Below, in pieces: positions 15,573 through 25,475 of a stretch of DNA of 64,000 bases. Under the pieces are notes generated by a model, which was given only the letters and a program-made list of their open reading frames with translations, was not told where the DNA came from and did not search any database. Both the position numbers and the translations under genes were made by a program. The DNA is from Taibaiella sp. KBW10. Lineage in GTDB: Bacteria > Bacteroidota > Bacteroidia > Chitinophagales > Chitinophagaceae. The stretch is taken from assembly GCF_003852495.1 (NCBI RefSeq), contig NZ_QAJI01000004.1, positions 66,124 to 130,123 on the forward strand, read 5' to 3'. How positions within the stretch are numbered: the stretch's first letter is position 1; each line of letters begins with the position of its first letter.

Positions 15573-18500
15573 ATGTTAGGATTTTTATCAAAGCTACTTG
15601 GTGGCAGTAAGTCTGAAAAAGATATTAAAAAACTTCAACCGGTAGTAAAAGCGGTTAATGATCACTTTGAACTTTACCGTTCGCTTTCCAATGATGAATT
15701 AAGGAATAAAACGCAGGAGTTTAAAGCAAGAATTAAAGAATACTTAGTAGATATTGATATACAGATCGCAAACAAAAAAACCGATGCTGAAGCGATAGAA
15801 GACCTGCACATGCGTGAAGCGGTGTTGAACGAAGTGGATAAACTGGTTAAAACAAGAGATGAGAAGCTGGAAGAAATTCTGGAGCAATTGCTTCCGGAAG
15901 CCTTTGCGGTGATGAAAGAAACTTCTCGTCGTTTTGCTGAAGGCGGTTCCATAGTTTCTAAAGCAACAGAGCTGGATAAGACTTTGCTGGAGAGTGGTAG
16001 AACCAACTTGAGCATTGATGGAGATCAGGTGACTTATAATACTACCTGGTTGGCTGCCGGTGCAGAAGTAACCTGGAACATGGTACACTATGACGTACAG
16101 CTGATTGGTGGTGCGGCTTTGCATCAGGGTAAAATTTCCGAAATGGCTACCGGTGAAGGTAAGACCTTAGTGTCTACCCTGGCTACCTACCTGAACGGTC
16201 TTGCCGGATTAGGGGTGCATTTGGTTACGGTGAATGATTATCTTGCCCGTCGTGACTCTGAATGGAACGGTCCTATATTTGAATGGTTAGGTTTAAGAGT
16301 AGACTGTATCGATAAGCATCAGCCAAACTCTGAAAGCCGCCGCAATGCCTACAATGCAGACATTACTTATGGTACCAATAACGAATTTGGTTTTGACTAC
16401 CTGCGTGATAATATGGTGCATCGTCCGGAAGAGATGGTACAACGTAAACATCACTATGCCGTAGTGGATGAGGTGGATAGTGTATTGATTGATGATGCGC
16501 GTACGCCTTTGATTATTTCCGGTCCTGTACCAAAAGGAGATGATCAGCAATTCCAGTTTTTGAAGCCAAGAATTGAAAAAATTGTAGAAGCACAAAAACG
16601 CGTAGTTAACCAGGCTTTGAATGAAGCGAAACGCTTGATCAAAGATGGTAAAACAGATAAAGATGCCGGTGGTCTTCAATTATACAGAGCATTTAAAGGG
16701 ATGCCGAAAAACGGTGCCATCATTAAATTGCTGAGTGAAGAAGGCAATCGCCAGATCATGCAAAAGGCAGAAAACTATTACATTGCCGAACAGCAACGTA
16801 ATATGCCTAAGGTGTATGAAGAATTATATTTCTACATTGACGAAAAACAAAACAGCGTAGACCTTACTGAAAAAGGTTTGGCTATGATTACCGGTGATGG
16901 AGAAGATCCTAGCTTCTTTATCTTGCCAGACATCAGCACGGCGCTTGCCGCAATCGAAAAGTCAGAAGAAAGCGAAGAAGTAAAAGCACAAAATAAAGAC
17001 CTTTTATTACAGGAATACGCAGCTAAAGCAGATCGTATCCACTCTATACAACAATTATTAAAAGCCTATTCGCTTTTTGAAAAAGATGTAGAGTATGTAG
17101 TGATTGATGATAAAGTAAAAATCGTAGATGAGCAAACGGGTCGTATCATGGAAGGCCGTCGTTATTCAGACGGGCTGCACCAGGCGATAGAGGCTAAAGA
17201 AAATGTACACATTGAGGCGGCAACGCAAACCTTTGCTACCGTTACCTTACAGAACTATTTCCGTATGTACCACAAGTTGTCTGGTATGACGGGTACTGCA
17301 GAAACAGAAGCAGGTGAATTCTGGGAAATCTACAAATTGGATGTGGTGAATATCCCTACCAATCGTGGTATCCAACGCCAGGATCATCAGGATCTGGTGT
17401 ACAAAACAAAGCGTGAGAAGTATAAAGCGGTGATTGACGAGGTGGAAGCGATGCGTGGTATCGGCCGACCAGTATTGGTGGGTACAACTTCTGTAGAGGT
17501 TTCCGAATTGCTGAGCCGTATGATGCAACAACGCAAAATTCCACATAATGTATTGAATGCGAAACAACATGCCCGTGAAGCGCAGGTCGTTACAGAAGCC
17601 GGTTTGCAGGGTGCAGTAACCATTGCGACCAACATGGCCGGTCGTGGTACCGATATCAAATTGGGTGCCGGTGTTAAAGAAGCGGGTGGTTTGGCCATTA
17701 TTGGTACCGAGCGCCATGAGAGTCGCCGTGTAGATCGCCAGTTACGTGGTCGTGCCGGTCGTCAGGGTGATCCGGGTAGTTCGCAGTTCTTTGTATCCTT
17801 AGAGGATGAACTGATGCGTTTATTCGGTTCGGAGCGTATTGCCTCTCTGATGGATAAGATGGGACATAAAGAAGGTGAAGTATTGCAACACGGCATGATC
17901 ACTAAGTCTATCGAAAGAGCACAGAAAAAAGTAGAAGAAAATAACTTTGGTATCCGTAAGCGCTTGTTGGAATATGATGATGTCATGAATGCACAGCGTA
18001 ACCAGATCTACAAACGCCGTCATAATGCCTTGTTTGGGGATAGGGTTGCTATTGATATTGACAATGCAATCTATGATGTAGCAAGTGACCTGATCGGACA
18101 ATATCAGGGTGGTTTAACTCATGAAGCCTTTAGTCTGGAAGTGATCAAGCAATTGGCATTTGAACCGAAGCTGAGCGCAGATGAGGCGAAAGCCACAAAT
18201 GCAGCGGAATTGTTGTATGAAGAAGCAAAAGCATTCTATCAACACAAAACGAATGCGATGCGTGAAATCATGTTGCCGCAGTTTATCGATATTAAGCAAC
18301 AAAACGAAGGTCGTATTGAGTATATCATGATTCCGTTCTCCGATGGGATTAAGGGAATGCAGGTTCAGGTAGGATTAAGCGAATCGATTGAAAAAGAAAT
18401 CAAACCGGTTGTAGAAAGCCTGGAGAAATCCATTACACTTGCCTTGATTGATGAATCCTGGAAAGATCATCTGAGGGCAATGGATGACTTGAGAACATCG

Positions 18501-18884
18501 GTGCAAATGGCTTCTTACGAACAGAAAGATCCTTTATTGATCTATAAATTTGAAGCTTTTGAACTCTTTAAAAAGATGCTTTTAGAGACCAATAAAAGTA
18601 TTGTATCTTTCTTATTCCGTGCAGGGGTACCGGCACAGGAAGAACAGCCGCAACACATACAGCAGATTCCGCAGGAATATGCCGATTTTGAAGAACTGTA
18701 TGATAATAGCCGGGAAATTGAAAACCGTGGTGAAGATTATGCGGCTAATGAAAATGATTATTACAACGAAGATCATGTACAGCCCAAACAACAACCCATC
18801 TCTGTGGAGCCTAAAATAGGCAGAAACGATTTGTGTCCTTGTGGAAGCGGAAAAAAATACAAGCAATGCCACGGCGCTAATTGA
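15573..18884 (+). CDS. secA: Preprotein translocase ATPase SecA
   Basis: The motor of the Sec pathway, pushing unfolded precursors through SecYEG. It is 1103 residues, longer than the ~900 of Proteobacteria; extra length around residues 330-470 is usual in Bacteroidota. Walker A is MATGEGKT (~190-197). Walker B and the DEAD-like motif read VVDEVDSVLIDDARTPLI. The second nucleotide-binding half has TNMAGRGTDIKLG and RQLRGRAGRQGDPG. The C-terminus is an intact SEC-C zinc motif (CPCGSGKKYKQCHG). All secreted proteins in this window depend on it. It is monocistronic, with its own promoter and terminator. Confidence 0.98.
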   Translation: MLGFLSKLLGGSKSEKDIKKLQPVVKAVNDHFELYRSLSNDELRNKTQEFKARIKEYLVDIDIQIANKKTDAEAIEDLHMREAVLNEVDKLVKTRDEKLEEILEQLLPEAFAVMKETSRRFAEGGSIVSKATELDKTLLESGRTNLSIDGDQVTYNTTWLAAGAEVTWNMVHYDVQLIGGAALHQGKISEMATGEGKTLVSTLATYLNGLAGLGVHLVTVNDYLARRDSEWNGPIFEWLGLRVDCIDKHQPNSESRRNAYNADITYGTNNEFGFDYLRDNMVHRPEEMVQRKHHYAVVDEVDSVLIDDARTPLIISGPVPKGDDQQFQFLKPRIEKIVEAQKRVVNQALNEAKRLIKDGKTDKDAGGLQLYRAFKGMPKNGAIIKLLSEEGNRQIMQKAENYYIAEQQRNMPKVYEELYFYIDEKQNSVDLTEKGLAMITGDGEDPSFFILPDISTALAAIEKSEESEEVKAQNKDLLLQEYAAKADRIHSIQQLLKAYSLFEKDVEYVVIDDKVKIVDEQTGRIMEGRRYSDGLHQAIEAKENVHIEAATQTFATVTLQNYFRMYHKLSGMTGTAETEAGEFWEIYKLDVVNIPTNRGIQRQDHQDLVYKTKREKYKAVIDEVEAMRGIGRPVLVGTTSVEVSELLSRMMQQRKIPHNVLNAKQHAREAQVVTEAGLQGAVTIATNMAGRGTDIKLGAGVKEAGGLAIIGTERHESRRVDRQLRGRAGRQGDPGSSQFFVSLEDELMRLFGSERIASLMDKMGHKEGEVLQHGMITKSIERAQKKVEENNFGIRKRLLEYDDVMNAQRNQIYKRRHNALFGDRVAIDIDNAIYDVASDLIGQYQGGLTHEAFSLEVIKQLAFEPKLSADEAKATNAAELLYEEAKAFYQHKTNAMREIMLPQFIDIKQQNEGRIEYIMIPFSDGIKGMQVQVGLSESIEKEIKPVVESLEKSITLALIDESWKDHLRAMDDLRTSVQMASYEQKDPLLIYKFEAFELFKKMLLETNKSIVSFLFRAGVPAQEEQPQHIQQIPQEYADFEELYDNSREIENRGEDYAANENDYYNEDHVQPKQQPISVEPKIGRNDLCPCGSGKKYKQCHGAN

Positions 18885-18910
18885 TAATTATCTTCCTGGT
18901 ATTCAGTGTA

Positions 18911-18950
18911 AACAAAAAGATTGAAGAAAATTTTCTTCAATCTTTTTGTT
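18911..18950 (+). terminator. Terminator of secA
   Basis: A perfect 40-base palindrome (20-bp arms) with long A and T runs, starting 27 bases after the secA stop. A further T-rich stretch follows. The loop must open from the central AAAATTTT. Confidence 0.85.
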
Positions 18951-19204
18951 TTTTGTTGAAAATTGTCTTTGTTTTGTGTGGCAAACGGAAACGTAGCGTA
19001 AAGCCGGTTAATCCGGAATGACTGAAAACACTTACGAAATCTGTAAACACTTAAGACCATACAAATTCAATTAAAGGGTGTGCGGAAATATGCGTAAATG
19101 GTTGTGCGATGCATGGCAAGGGTCCGCTGCGATAGGGATGCAGGAGTTCTAAGACCTTTGACAGCCTATTATTAAAGTGGATAGGGCAAAACCAACAACC
19201 TTTT
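18951..19204. other. Intergenic region, no clear feature
   Basis: About 250 bases after the secA terminator. I see no gene longer than about 20 codons, no strong hairpin and no good promoter match. The GC-richer part at 19075-19145 contains a short frame starting MRKWLCDAW, which has no other support. Confidence 0.4.
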
Positions 19205-19894
19205 ATGAAAAAAAGAGTATCATTTACCATTATCATTGCCTGTTTATGTTTTATCATATCCTGTGATAAAAAAGAGACCATAAAACAGTCGGAAAGTACT
19301 GCAGTAGCCAATGGCATGCTTGGCAAAAATCTCAAAACCATATCAATACATGGCGCGGAATTGTATACAGATGTTGATTTTCTGGCCATGTACAAAAATG
19401 ATACGATCTTAAGAAGGATATCTGAAGAAATGATTTTTAAATATCCGGAAGTAAATAAGGAAAGCCTGCTCGCACAAATTAATTCTTGCACTTCTGTAAA
19501 TGATATGAGGGATGTATACATCCGCTTTGGTATTACGGAGGGAAACCAAATTGTTGATCTTACAGTTCAGAATTTTGGCTATCTGCAATCTATCGCCCAA
19601 AAATATCCGGCTCTGGCCAATTTAAACCAAACAGATTTGCAGCATTTTTGGCAGCAACAATGGAAAAAAGTCCCCGTTTTGCGATTGATGGGAACAACCT
19701 GTGCCCAACAATACGCTATCTCAGTAAGAGATTGCAATGATGATTATGTTGTGAATGTGGGCATCGCTGCCGCAGGCTCGCTCTTCGCAGGCCCCGCAGC
19801 TGTAGCCACTTTTGCCGTTGGATTAGCAGGAGCGATCATTACACATAATAACTGTATTGAACGTGCTAAAAGAGTATATGATTCATGTAAATAA
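19205..19894 (+). CDS. Lipoprotein of unknown function with C-terminal glycine-zipper segment
   Basis: A 229-residue exported lipoprotein: basic start, hydrophobic core, then a lipobox ending ISC followed by DKKE. The middle is helical and charged. Near the end a long apolar Gly/Ala stretch (VGIAAAGSLFAGPAAVATF, then AVGLAGAIIT) is bracketed by cysteines (CAQQ...RDCND before; NNC...DSC after). This could be a membrane-inserting helical hairpin. I do not recognise the family. Two small membrane-protein genes follow on the same strand. A toxin or signalling role is only speculation; a plain surface lipoprotein is equally possible. Confidence 0.7.
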   Translation: MKKRVSFTIIIACLCFIISCDKKETIKQSESTAVANGMLGKNLKTISIHGAELYTDVDFLAMYKNDTILRRISEEMIFKYPEVNKESLLAQINSCTSVNDMRDVYIRFGITEGNQIVDLTVQNFGYLQSIAQKYPALANLNQTDLQHFWQQQWKKVPVLRLMGTTCAQQYAISVRDCNDDYVVNVGIAAAGSLFAGPAAVATFAVGLAGAIITHNNCIERAKRVYDSCK

Positions 19895-19904
19895 ATGTTA
19901 TTTT

Positions 19905-20219
19905 ATGTTGAGAAAATATAATAAACAATACATAGCAATAATGGGCATCATACTAGCTTTTTGTATGATTGCACTACCTTGGTTTATCCAGCCGGAAATG
20001 CGGGAACTGAAGTATAATATACGGCTTGTGGGCTTCTCAGTTTTAGGTGTCTTCTACATATTATTTGTCTATTATAATCGCACCCAATGGAAAAGGTTTG
20101 TATTACGGACATTTGTAGCAGCAATTTTATATTTTGTGGTTATGTGGCTTTCTAAACCAATGATGGATGCACCATATAAATATCAACCCGCACATAATAC
20201 GCCTGTCGAAACTCCTTAA
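19905..20219 (+). CDS. Small membrane protein, 104 aa
   Basis: Unknown protein with three hydrophobic segments (YIAIMGIILAFCMIALPWFI; VGFSVLGVFYILFVYY; FVAAILYFVVMWL) and a short polar C-terminus. ATG 19905 is chosen because it lies 10 bases after the lipoprotein stop and begins with a normal basic residue (MLRKYNK). The longer frame from 19857 would overlap the lipoprotein gene. It is probably co-transcribed with it. Confidence 0.6.
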   Translation: MLRKYNKQYIAIMGIILAFCMIALPWFIQPEMRELKYNIRLVGFSVLGVFYILFVYYNRTQWKRFVLRTFVAAILYFVVMWLSKPMMDAPYKYQPAHNTPVETP

Positions 20220-20310
20220 CAGAATGAAAACCGGATTATTTTAATCCTGCTTGGGAGGCAGTGCTTATCGGAAATGACAGGCCAAAGGAATAATATTGAC
20301 ACATTAAATA

Positions 20311-20592
20311 ATGTTTATGAAAACAGCGAAAATAAGTTTCTACATAGCCATAATTGGTCTGGTAGCGGCATTTGCAGCATCGATGACTAAGCTAAGTTAT
20401 CCGGAACTATATCGTTCAGATATATTTTTACTCGGTCTAATTCCTGTTTGTGTAGCTGCTATCTTAATGATTATTGCAGTTCAAAAAGACAAAATGGCAA
20501 ACAAGGCGCTTTGGTACCTTGGTGCATTGTTTTTTCCTTCTATAGCGCCGATTTTTTATTACCTCACCAATAAAAGCAGGAGCAGGATTTAA
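20311..20592 (+). CDS. Small membrane protein, 93 aa
   Basis: Unknown protein with three hydrophobic segments and a final WYLGALFFPSIAPIFYYLTNKS. That ending resembles the second half of the phospholipase-D N-terminal membrane domain found in many small bacterial proteins; the likeness is weak. A second possible start is ATG 20317. It lies 91 bases after the 104-aa gene on the same strand and ends the group, with a terminator 60 bases downstream. Confidence 0.6.
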   Translation: MFMKTAKISFYIAIIGLVAAFAASMTKLSYPELYRSDIFLLGLIPVCVAAILMIIAVQKDKMANKALWYLGALFFPSIAPIFYYLTNKSRSRI

Positions 20593-20653
20593 TAATACCG
20601 TAATAGTTCCAATAAGATTAAGCTTATACTAAATCAAGTTGGTACCGACCCTG

Positions 20654-20700
20654 AAATGTTCCTGAGCGTATCTGCATAGTTATGCTCAGGAACATTTTTT
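20654..20700 (+). terminator. Terminator after the small membrane-protein genes
   Basis: A perfect 14-bp stem, AAATGTTCCTGAGC (20654-20667) with its complement (20684-20697), a 16-base loop and a T run. Confidence 0.8.
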
Positions 20701-20837
20701 ATACCTGATTAAAAAGGCTTTAACAAGCTTCCTTGCAACTTGTCAAAGCATCCATTTAGCGATGCCGCTACCGTGCTATAGTGATCACCAATATTTGGAA
20801 CGATGACCACTCCTAAAAAAGAAAGTGAATCCCTCTA

Positions 20838-20870
20838 AAAAAAATGAAGGCTGCCTAGGAATAGGCAGCC
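20838..20870 (-). terminator. Terminator of the T9SS adhesin gene
   Basis: Nine-base stem GGCTGCCTA (20849-20857) with TAGGCAGCC (20862-20870) and a GGAA loop. On the minus strand it is followed by TTCATTTTTTTT. It lies 33 bases beyond the adhesin stop. Confidence 0.8.
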
Positions 20871-20903
20871 ATGCTGTATTATAAGAGGGGGTAAAAAATT
20901 AAA

Positions 20904-23900
20904 TTATTTAATAAGCGTTATATCGCCTTTGTAGGTTTTGCTTGTGCCATCAAGGAAGACAAGGGTGAGGGTATAAAAATATACGCCCTGGCTTTGTAGC
21001 TGCCCCTGGAAGGTTCCGTCCCATCCTTTATTGATATTGGCAGTGGTAAATAATACCTGCCCTAATCGGTTAAATACCCGGAAGTCTACTGTACGATAAG
21101 CCCTGTCTATGGCGAGGATCGGTATAAACACATCATTCCGGCCATCTCCGTTTGGAGAAAAAGCATTAGGCATCATCACATCTTTTTTATACGGTCTTAC
21201 ACCGATCGAAAGGGTAGCAGTGTCTTTACAGCCTTTTTTACTTTCTGCCATCACCACAATATTGGTCGCGGTGTTTAAGGCAATCTGCTGTGCAGTCGCT
21301 GTTTGGTTATTGAATAAGGATGATGGTGTCCAGGAAATGACAGTATAAGGTATATTCAAGTCGTTTGAAGTGGATATTTTAATATACTCTCCTTCATATG
21401 GATCTTCCGGAGTGTAGGTTGCCGTTAGATCAAAGGTTTCGATTTCTATATTATTCGTTCTATATACACTATCGCAACCGTTAATGGTTCTTAAGGTATC
21501 GGATATGACCGTACTGTTATAATAGGTTTGGCCATTAAGCGTATAAGAGGTACATCCAAGCAGGTATCGGTCTTCGGTATAACTGTATTGAGGGAAAACG
21601 GTAATCCTGGCTTCGTGATAGATACTGTCACAGCCGTATTGGGTGTAGAGCGTATCGTAAACAATGGTGCTCGCCGTATAAACATTTCCCAGATAAGTAA
21701 CGGCACCACAGCCCGAAAGTCTGTCTATTTTCTGTACTGGGTTTACAGGCATTACAATCAGGTTGAGGGTAACGATACTATCACAACCGACGCCATTTAC
21801 AAAAGTATCTTTTGCCGTGTTGTTCGTAATCGTATGGTATACTCCATTAAACAAATAGCTTTCACCGTTACAGATAATGGTATTTTGTGTTCCGTAGGTT
21901 ACTGGTCTCACGACTACCGTCATGGTGTTGGTGAGGGCACATAAGCCCGGTGTAGGGGTGAAGGTATAGGTGGTGGTGGCCATATTGTTGATCACAGGAG
22001 ACCATGTGCCGGTTACCCCATTATTTGCAGTTGTCGGCAAAAGGAATGTTCCTCCCTGGCATATGGATGCTATCGCAGTAAACGAAGGCGTTAGCATCGG
22101 ATTGACCGTAAGGTTCAATGTGGTGATACTATCACATCCTGTAATCAAAGAAGGCGTATGGTACGTAGCTGCGGTAGTACCGCCTGCCGTTACGCTAATG
22201 CTGTTCCAGATATAGGGCAATTGATTGGCACAGATGGTAATACTTTGAGTGGCCGTAGGATTTGGATTTACGGTAAGGTTTAAAGTAGTAGCACTATCAC
22301 ATCCTGTGATCAAAGAAGGGGCATGATAAATTGCTACCGCTGTACCGCCTGCGGTTACGTTAATGCCGTTCCAGCTATAGGGTAATTGGTTCGCACAAAT
22401 GGTGACATTTCTGGTCGCAGTCAATAACGGATTTACGGTAAGATTTAAGGTTGTAGCACTATCACAGCCGGTTACCAAAGAAGGGGTATGATAAGTTGCT
22501 ACCGCTGTACCGCCTGCAGTTACGTTAATGCCATTCCAGCTATAGGGTAGTTGACTGGCACAGATCGTAACATTTCTGGTTGCTGTTAACAATGGGTTTA
22601 CGGTGAGGTTTAACGTAGTTGCACTATCACATCCTGTACTCAAGGAAGGAGTATGGTATACTGCTGCTGTAGCACCACCTGTGGTCACATTAATACCGTT
22701 CCAGCTATAAGGTAATTGACTGGCACAGATCGTAACATTTCTGGTTGCCGTTAATAATGGATTTACGGTAAGGTTTAACGTTGTGGCACTATCACATCCT
22801 GTGATTAATGAAGGCGTATGGTATACTGCTGCCGTAGCACCGCCTGCGGTCACACTAATGCCGTTCCAGACATAAGGTAATTGACTGGCACAGATGGTAA
22901 CACTTCTCGTCGCGGTCAACAGCGGATTTACGGTAAGGTTTAACGTTGTGGCACTATCACATCCCGTGATCAAAGAAGGCGTATGATAGGTTGCTACTGC
23001 TGTGCCACCTGCGGTTACGCTAATGCCATTCCAGATATAGGGCAATTGGCTGGCACAGATCGTGACGTTTCTGGTAGCAGTTAATAAAGGATTTACGGTA
23101 AGGTTTAAAGTCGTGGCACTATCACATCCAGTGATCAGAGAAGGGGTGTGATAGGTTGCGACTGCAGTGCCTCCTGCGGTTACATTAATGCCATTCCAGT
23201 TGTACGGTAATTGGCTGGCGCAAATGGTAAGGTTCTTTGTCGCCGTTAATAATGGATTTACAGTAAGATTCAGGTTTGTCGTACTATCACATCCGGTAAC
23301 TAAAGAAGGGGTATGATAGGTTGCAGCGGCTGCGCCACCTGCAGTTACGTTAATGCCATTCCAGGTATAGGGCAACTGATTGGCACAGATCGTAATGTTC
23401 TTCGTTGCGGTTAATAAGGGATTTACTTTTACGGTATCCATTATGGTTGCTCCGACACAGCCGCTTCTGGTCGGGGTAATGGAATAAATAACGGTACCTT
23501 GTGTGCTGCCCGTAGTGGTTAAGGTATGTGCAATGTTGTTTCCGGATCCGTTACTGGCTCCGGTTACGCCGTTTTGTGCTACGGTCCAGCTGAAGGTGGT
23601 ATTATTAAGCGTCGAACTTAGGCTGGTGTTGATTGCCTGTCCGCTACAGATGACTTTGTTTATAGGGCTTCTGCTCGCTACAGGCGTCAGGTTATTGGTG
23701 TAACTGTTGCTGCCGGTAACGGTACAGGTTGTGCCCCCAACGGTATAGCTTACCGACAGGGTGAAGTTGGATGTGCCCGCCGGTATGGTTGCAGTAGTAG
23801 CTGCGGCCGTAGTATTGGCAATGCTGGCACCACTTGTCGAAGTACTCCAGGCAATGCTTCTTGTAGCAAAAGTACTTAAAGGTGTGGCGGTATAGGATAC

Positions 23901-24920
23901 CGGAACATTAAATACAGAGGCACTGGCAGAATTACAGGAATTATCGTTAATAGCGGAGTTTATTGTACCCGAATTATAAGTAATGCTGGTAGGGGAACCA
24001 CAAGTTGTGGTAAGGTTCGAAAAAGTTACATTGGCATTGGTCAGGCTACCGACATCCTGCCCGATACAGTCAAATATTTGTACTTTCCAGCCGCCTTGTA
24101 TCGCATTACAGCCAATTAGTGGTGCCCAATTAATTGGAGTACTGTTAGGGCCATATTTACCATAAGTTCCGGTAAGCGGTGTTGCGGCGCCACAGACATT
24201 GAAGTTGGCTACAGACGTTGTAGAGAAACATAGATTATTTACATTATCACCACTGTTGCAAATATTACTTTGACTTCCTCCCGGATTAGGAGAAAGTAAT
24301 ATAGCTGGACTGCCACAACTGGCGGGGCCGATCAGGTAAAAGGCTAAATCGGATACATAAGTATGGGTTGCAGTAAAGCAGACCTGTATCTGGGTATTGG
24401 CATTAATATAAGAGGTTGGAGGCGGCGGCGTATAGTATTTAAAGGTGTCCTGCACGTTGAAACCCGCGGTCAAACCTACTGTAGTACAGTTTGGGTTTGG
24501 ATTCGTAATAGATACAGTGCCACCCAGGTTCCATACCCAGGTGTGGTAACATTCAATAATGGCATTGGCACCATTTGCGATTTCTACACGATATCCGCCA
24601 CTAGGTAAATTATTTATTGTAGAAGAAGTACCGTTCGCCGTTGTGTATGCTTGCCAGGAAGTCGTGTTGGCATCAAATTTATACCAATTAAAGGTATAGC
24701 TACCTGCGGTAGCAGGGTTTACCCTTAAAGAGGCGGGTGTTGCACTTCCTGTCGCACACCAAACGTAAATAGGCACATTGGTAATGCCACCCGGGTAATT
24801 GGTTGTCGTCTGCCCCGTATTACCAATAGCCGTAATCTGTGCATAAATGCCAGAGGGCAGCAATAGTAAAAAGGTAAGTGCCCATGTGACACATAAATAG
24901 ATTTTGTAGATTTTTTTCAT
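20904..24920 (-). CDS. Large T9SS type-B surface adhesin with tandem repeats
   Basis: A 1338-residue secreted protein. It has a signal peptide (to GIYAQ), then an N-terminal region that includes a proprotein-convertase P-like domain (~170-300, LAFYLIGPASCG, GGWKVQIFDC). Eight tandem 55-residue repeats of the type VNPLLTATRNVTICASQLPY follow, each holding one WNG, one YHTPSL and one GCDS motif. Three looser relatives of the repeat come next, then a gliding-motility-type C-terminal domain (PNAFSPNGDGRNDVF to GDITLIK) that directs T9SS type-B sorting. It probably acts in adhesion or gliding on the cell surface. One paired cysteine set per repeat suggests disulfide-stabilised modules. Confidence 0.9.
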   Translation of the reverse strand: MKKIYKIYLCVTWALTFLLLLPSGIYAQITAIGNTGQTTTNYPGGITNVPIYVWCATGSATPASLRVNPATAGSYTFNWYKFDANTTSWQAYTTANGTSSTINNLPSGGYRVEIANGANAIIECYHTWVWNLGGTVSITNPNPNCTTVGLTAGFNVQDTFKYYTPPPPTSYINANTQIQVCFTATHTYVSDLAFYLIGPASCGSPAILLSPNPGGSQSNICNSGDNVNNLCFSTTSVANFNVCGAATPLTGTYGKYGPNSTPINWAPLIGCNAIQGGWKVQIFDCIGQDVGSLTNANVTFSNLTTTCGSPTSITYNSGTINSAINDNSCNSASASVFNVPVSYTATPLSTFATRSIAWSTSTSGASIANTTAAATTATIPAGTSNFTLSVSYTVGGTTCTVTGSNSYTNNLTPVASRSPINKVICSGQAINTSLSSTLNNTTFSWTVAQNGVTGASNGSGNNIAHTLTTTGSTQGTVIYSITPTRSGCVGATIMDTVKVNPLLTATKNITICANQLPYTWNGINVTAGGAAAATYHTPSLVTGCDSTTNLNLTVNPLLTATKNLTICASQLPYNWNGINVTAGGTAVATYHTPSLITGCDSATTLNLTVNPLLTATRNVTICASQLPYIWNGISVTAGGTAVATYHTPSLITGCDSATTLNLTVNPLLTATRSVTICASQLPYVWNGISVTAGGATAAVYHTPSLITGCDSATTLNLTVNPLLTATRNVTICASQLPYSWNGINVTTGGATAAVYHTPSLSTGCDSATTLNLTVNPLLTATRNVTICASQLPYSWNGINVTAGGTAVATYHTPSLVTGCDSATTLNLTVNPLLTATRNVTICANQLPYSWNGINVTAGGTAVAIYHAPSLITGCDSATTLNLTVNPNPTATQSITICANQLPYIWNSISVTAGGTTAATYHTPSLITGCDSITTLNLTVNPMLTPSFTAIASICQGGTFLLPTTANNGVTGTWSPVINNMATTTYTFTPTPGLCALTNTMTVVVRPVTYGTQNTIICNGESYLFNGVYHTITNNTAKDTFVNGVGCDSIVTLNLIVMPVNPVQKIDRLSGCGAVTYLGNVYTASTIVYDTLYTQYGCDSIYHEARITVFPQYSYTEDRYLLGCTSYTLNGQTYYNSTVISDTLRTINGCDSVYRTNNIEIETFDLTATYTPEDPYEGEYIKISTSNDLNIPYTVISWTPSSLFNNQTATAQQIALNTATNIVVMAESKKGCKDTATLSIGVRPYKKDVMMPNAFSPNGDGRNDVFIPILAIDRAYRTVDFRVFNRLGQVLFTTANINKGWDGTFQGQLQSQGVYFYTLTLVFLDGTSKTYKGDITLIK
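22107..23426 (-). repeat. Eight tandem 165-bp coding repeats
   Basis: Exactly 1320 bases, eight units of 165 bases (55 codons) with no length change between units, inside the adhesin gene. Copies 2-7 differ from each other by only a few residues; copies 1 and 8 differ more. That gradient is expected if the array grew by unequal exchange in its centre. Confidence 0.93.
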
Positions 24921-25475
24921 AAACGTTGAATGAAGGAAAAATGGATAATGGATTGTTATACCGTAATAAATTGTGAAGCCCTAATGAATGTCTGACTACA
25001 TATAACCGCAAATTTTTTCTTTTAAATAGTCTTTAGTAGTTGATATACAGTTAATTATAAAGGCGTAAAATAATATATTATTTCATGTTTTTAACAATTT
25101 TTTATCATTTTTTTTGAGCTAAAATTCATTCCGATTTTTTAAGGTTCTCGTTTAGTTGATGGGTGATTTCTTGGTTGGGATAGGGCAATAGGGCTCTTGT
25201 TGCTTTGTAAGGCAAAACAACAATAAAAGGCCGGTGGATTTTTGCGTAAAAATACCCGATTACTAAAGCAGGTGTTTTTACCTGCTTTAGCTAAAATAAA
25301 GGGTTTATAAATGGGATTAATAGGCGTACCTGATGGGGTAGTGTCGCCAATTTGTCTCCAGAGGGGGTGCAGTGTAGCGGTATGGTTAAAGTATGCTATA
25401 AACGATACCTGATCATATATGCCGGCTGTCGCTATATGTTCAGATGCAAAATAAGGATACGCGAATGACTATAAG
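24921..25475. other. Long intergenic region upstream of the adhesin gene
   Basis: About 550 bases without a supportable gene. It is AT-rich near the adhesin start. It contains the CAGGT-N6-ACCTG palindrome at 25263-25290, a related half-site (GTAAAAATACCC at 25244-25255), and an imperfect hairpin near 25198-25222. I could not identify a convincing promoter by eye. Confidence 0.5.
25263..25290. promoter_or_regulatory. Palindrome CTAAAG-CAGGT-N6-ACCTG-CTTTAG
   Basis: A perfect 11-bp inverted repeat with a 6-base centre. There is no T run after it, so termination is unlikely. Its core CAGGT-N6-ACCTG recurs with identical geometry at 28313-28328, on the other side of the two-component cassette. 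A binding site for the LuxR-type response regulator is a reasonable guess. Confidence 0.45.

Noticed and set aside
17247-17717. A 156-codon minus-strand frame inside secA
   Set aside because: Antisense to the conserved SecA helicase motifs; the translation has no domain features.
19075-19145. GC-richer stretch after secA as a small RNA or gene remnant
   Set aside because: No stable hairpin with T run, no promoter match and no protein similarity that I can see.
22107-23426. Regular repeats as a CRISPR array
   Set aside because: The 165-base units are contiguous, without spacers, and encode in-frame 55-residue protein modules. No cas genes are present.
25263-25290. Hairpin as a transcription terminator
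   Set aside because: No T run follows on either strand, and the operon already has a stronger terminator at 25476-25519.
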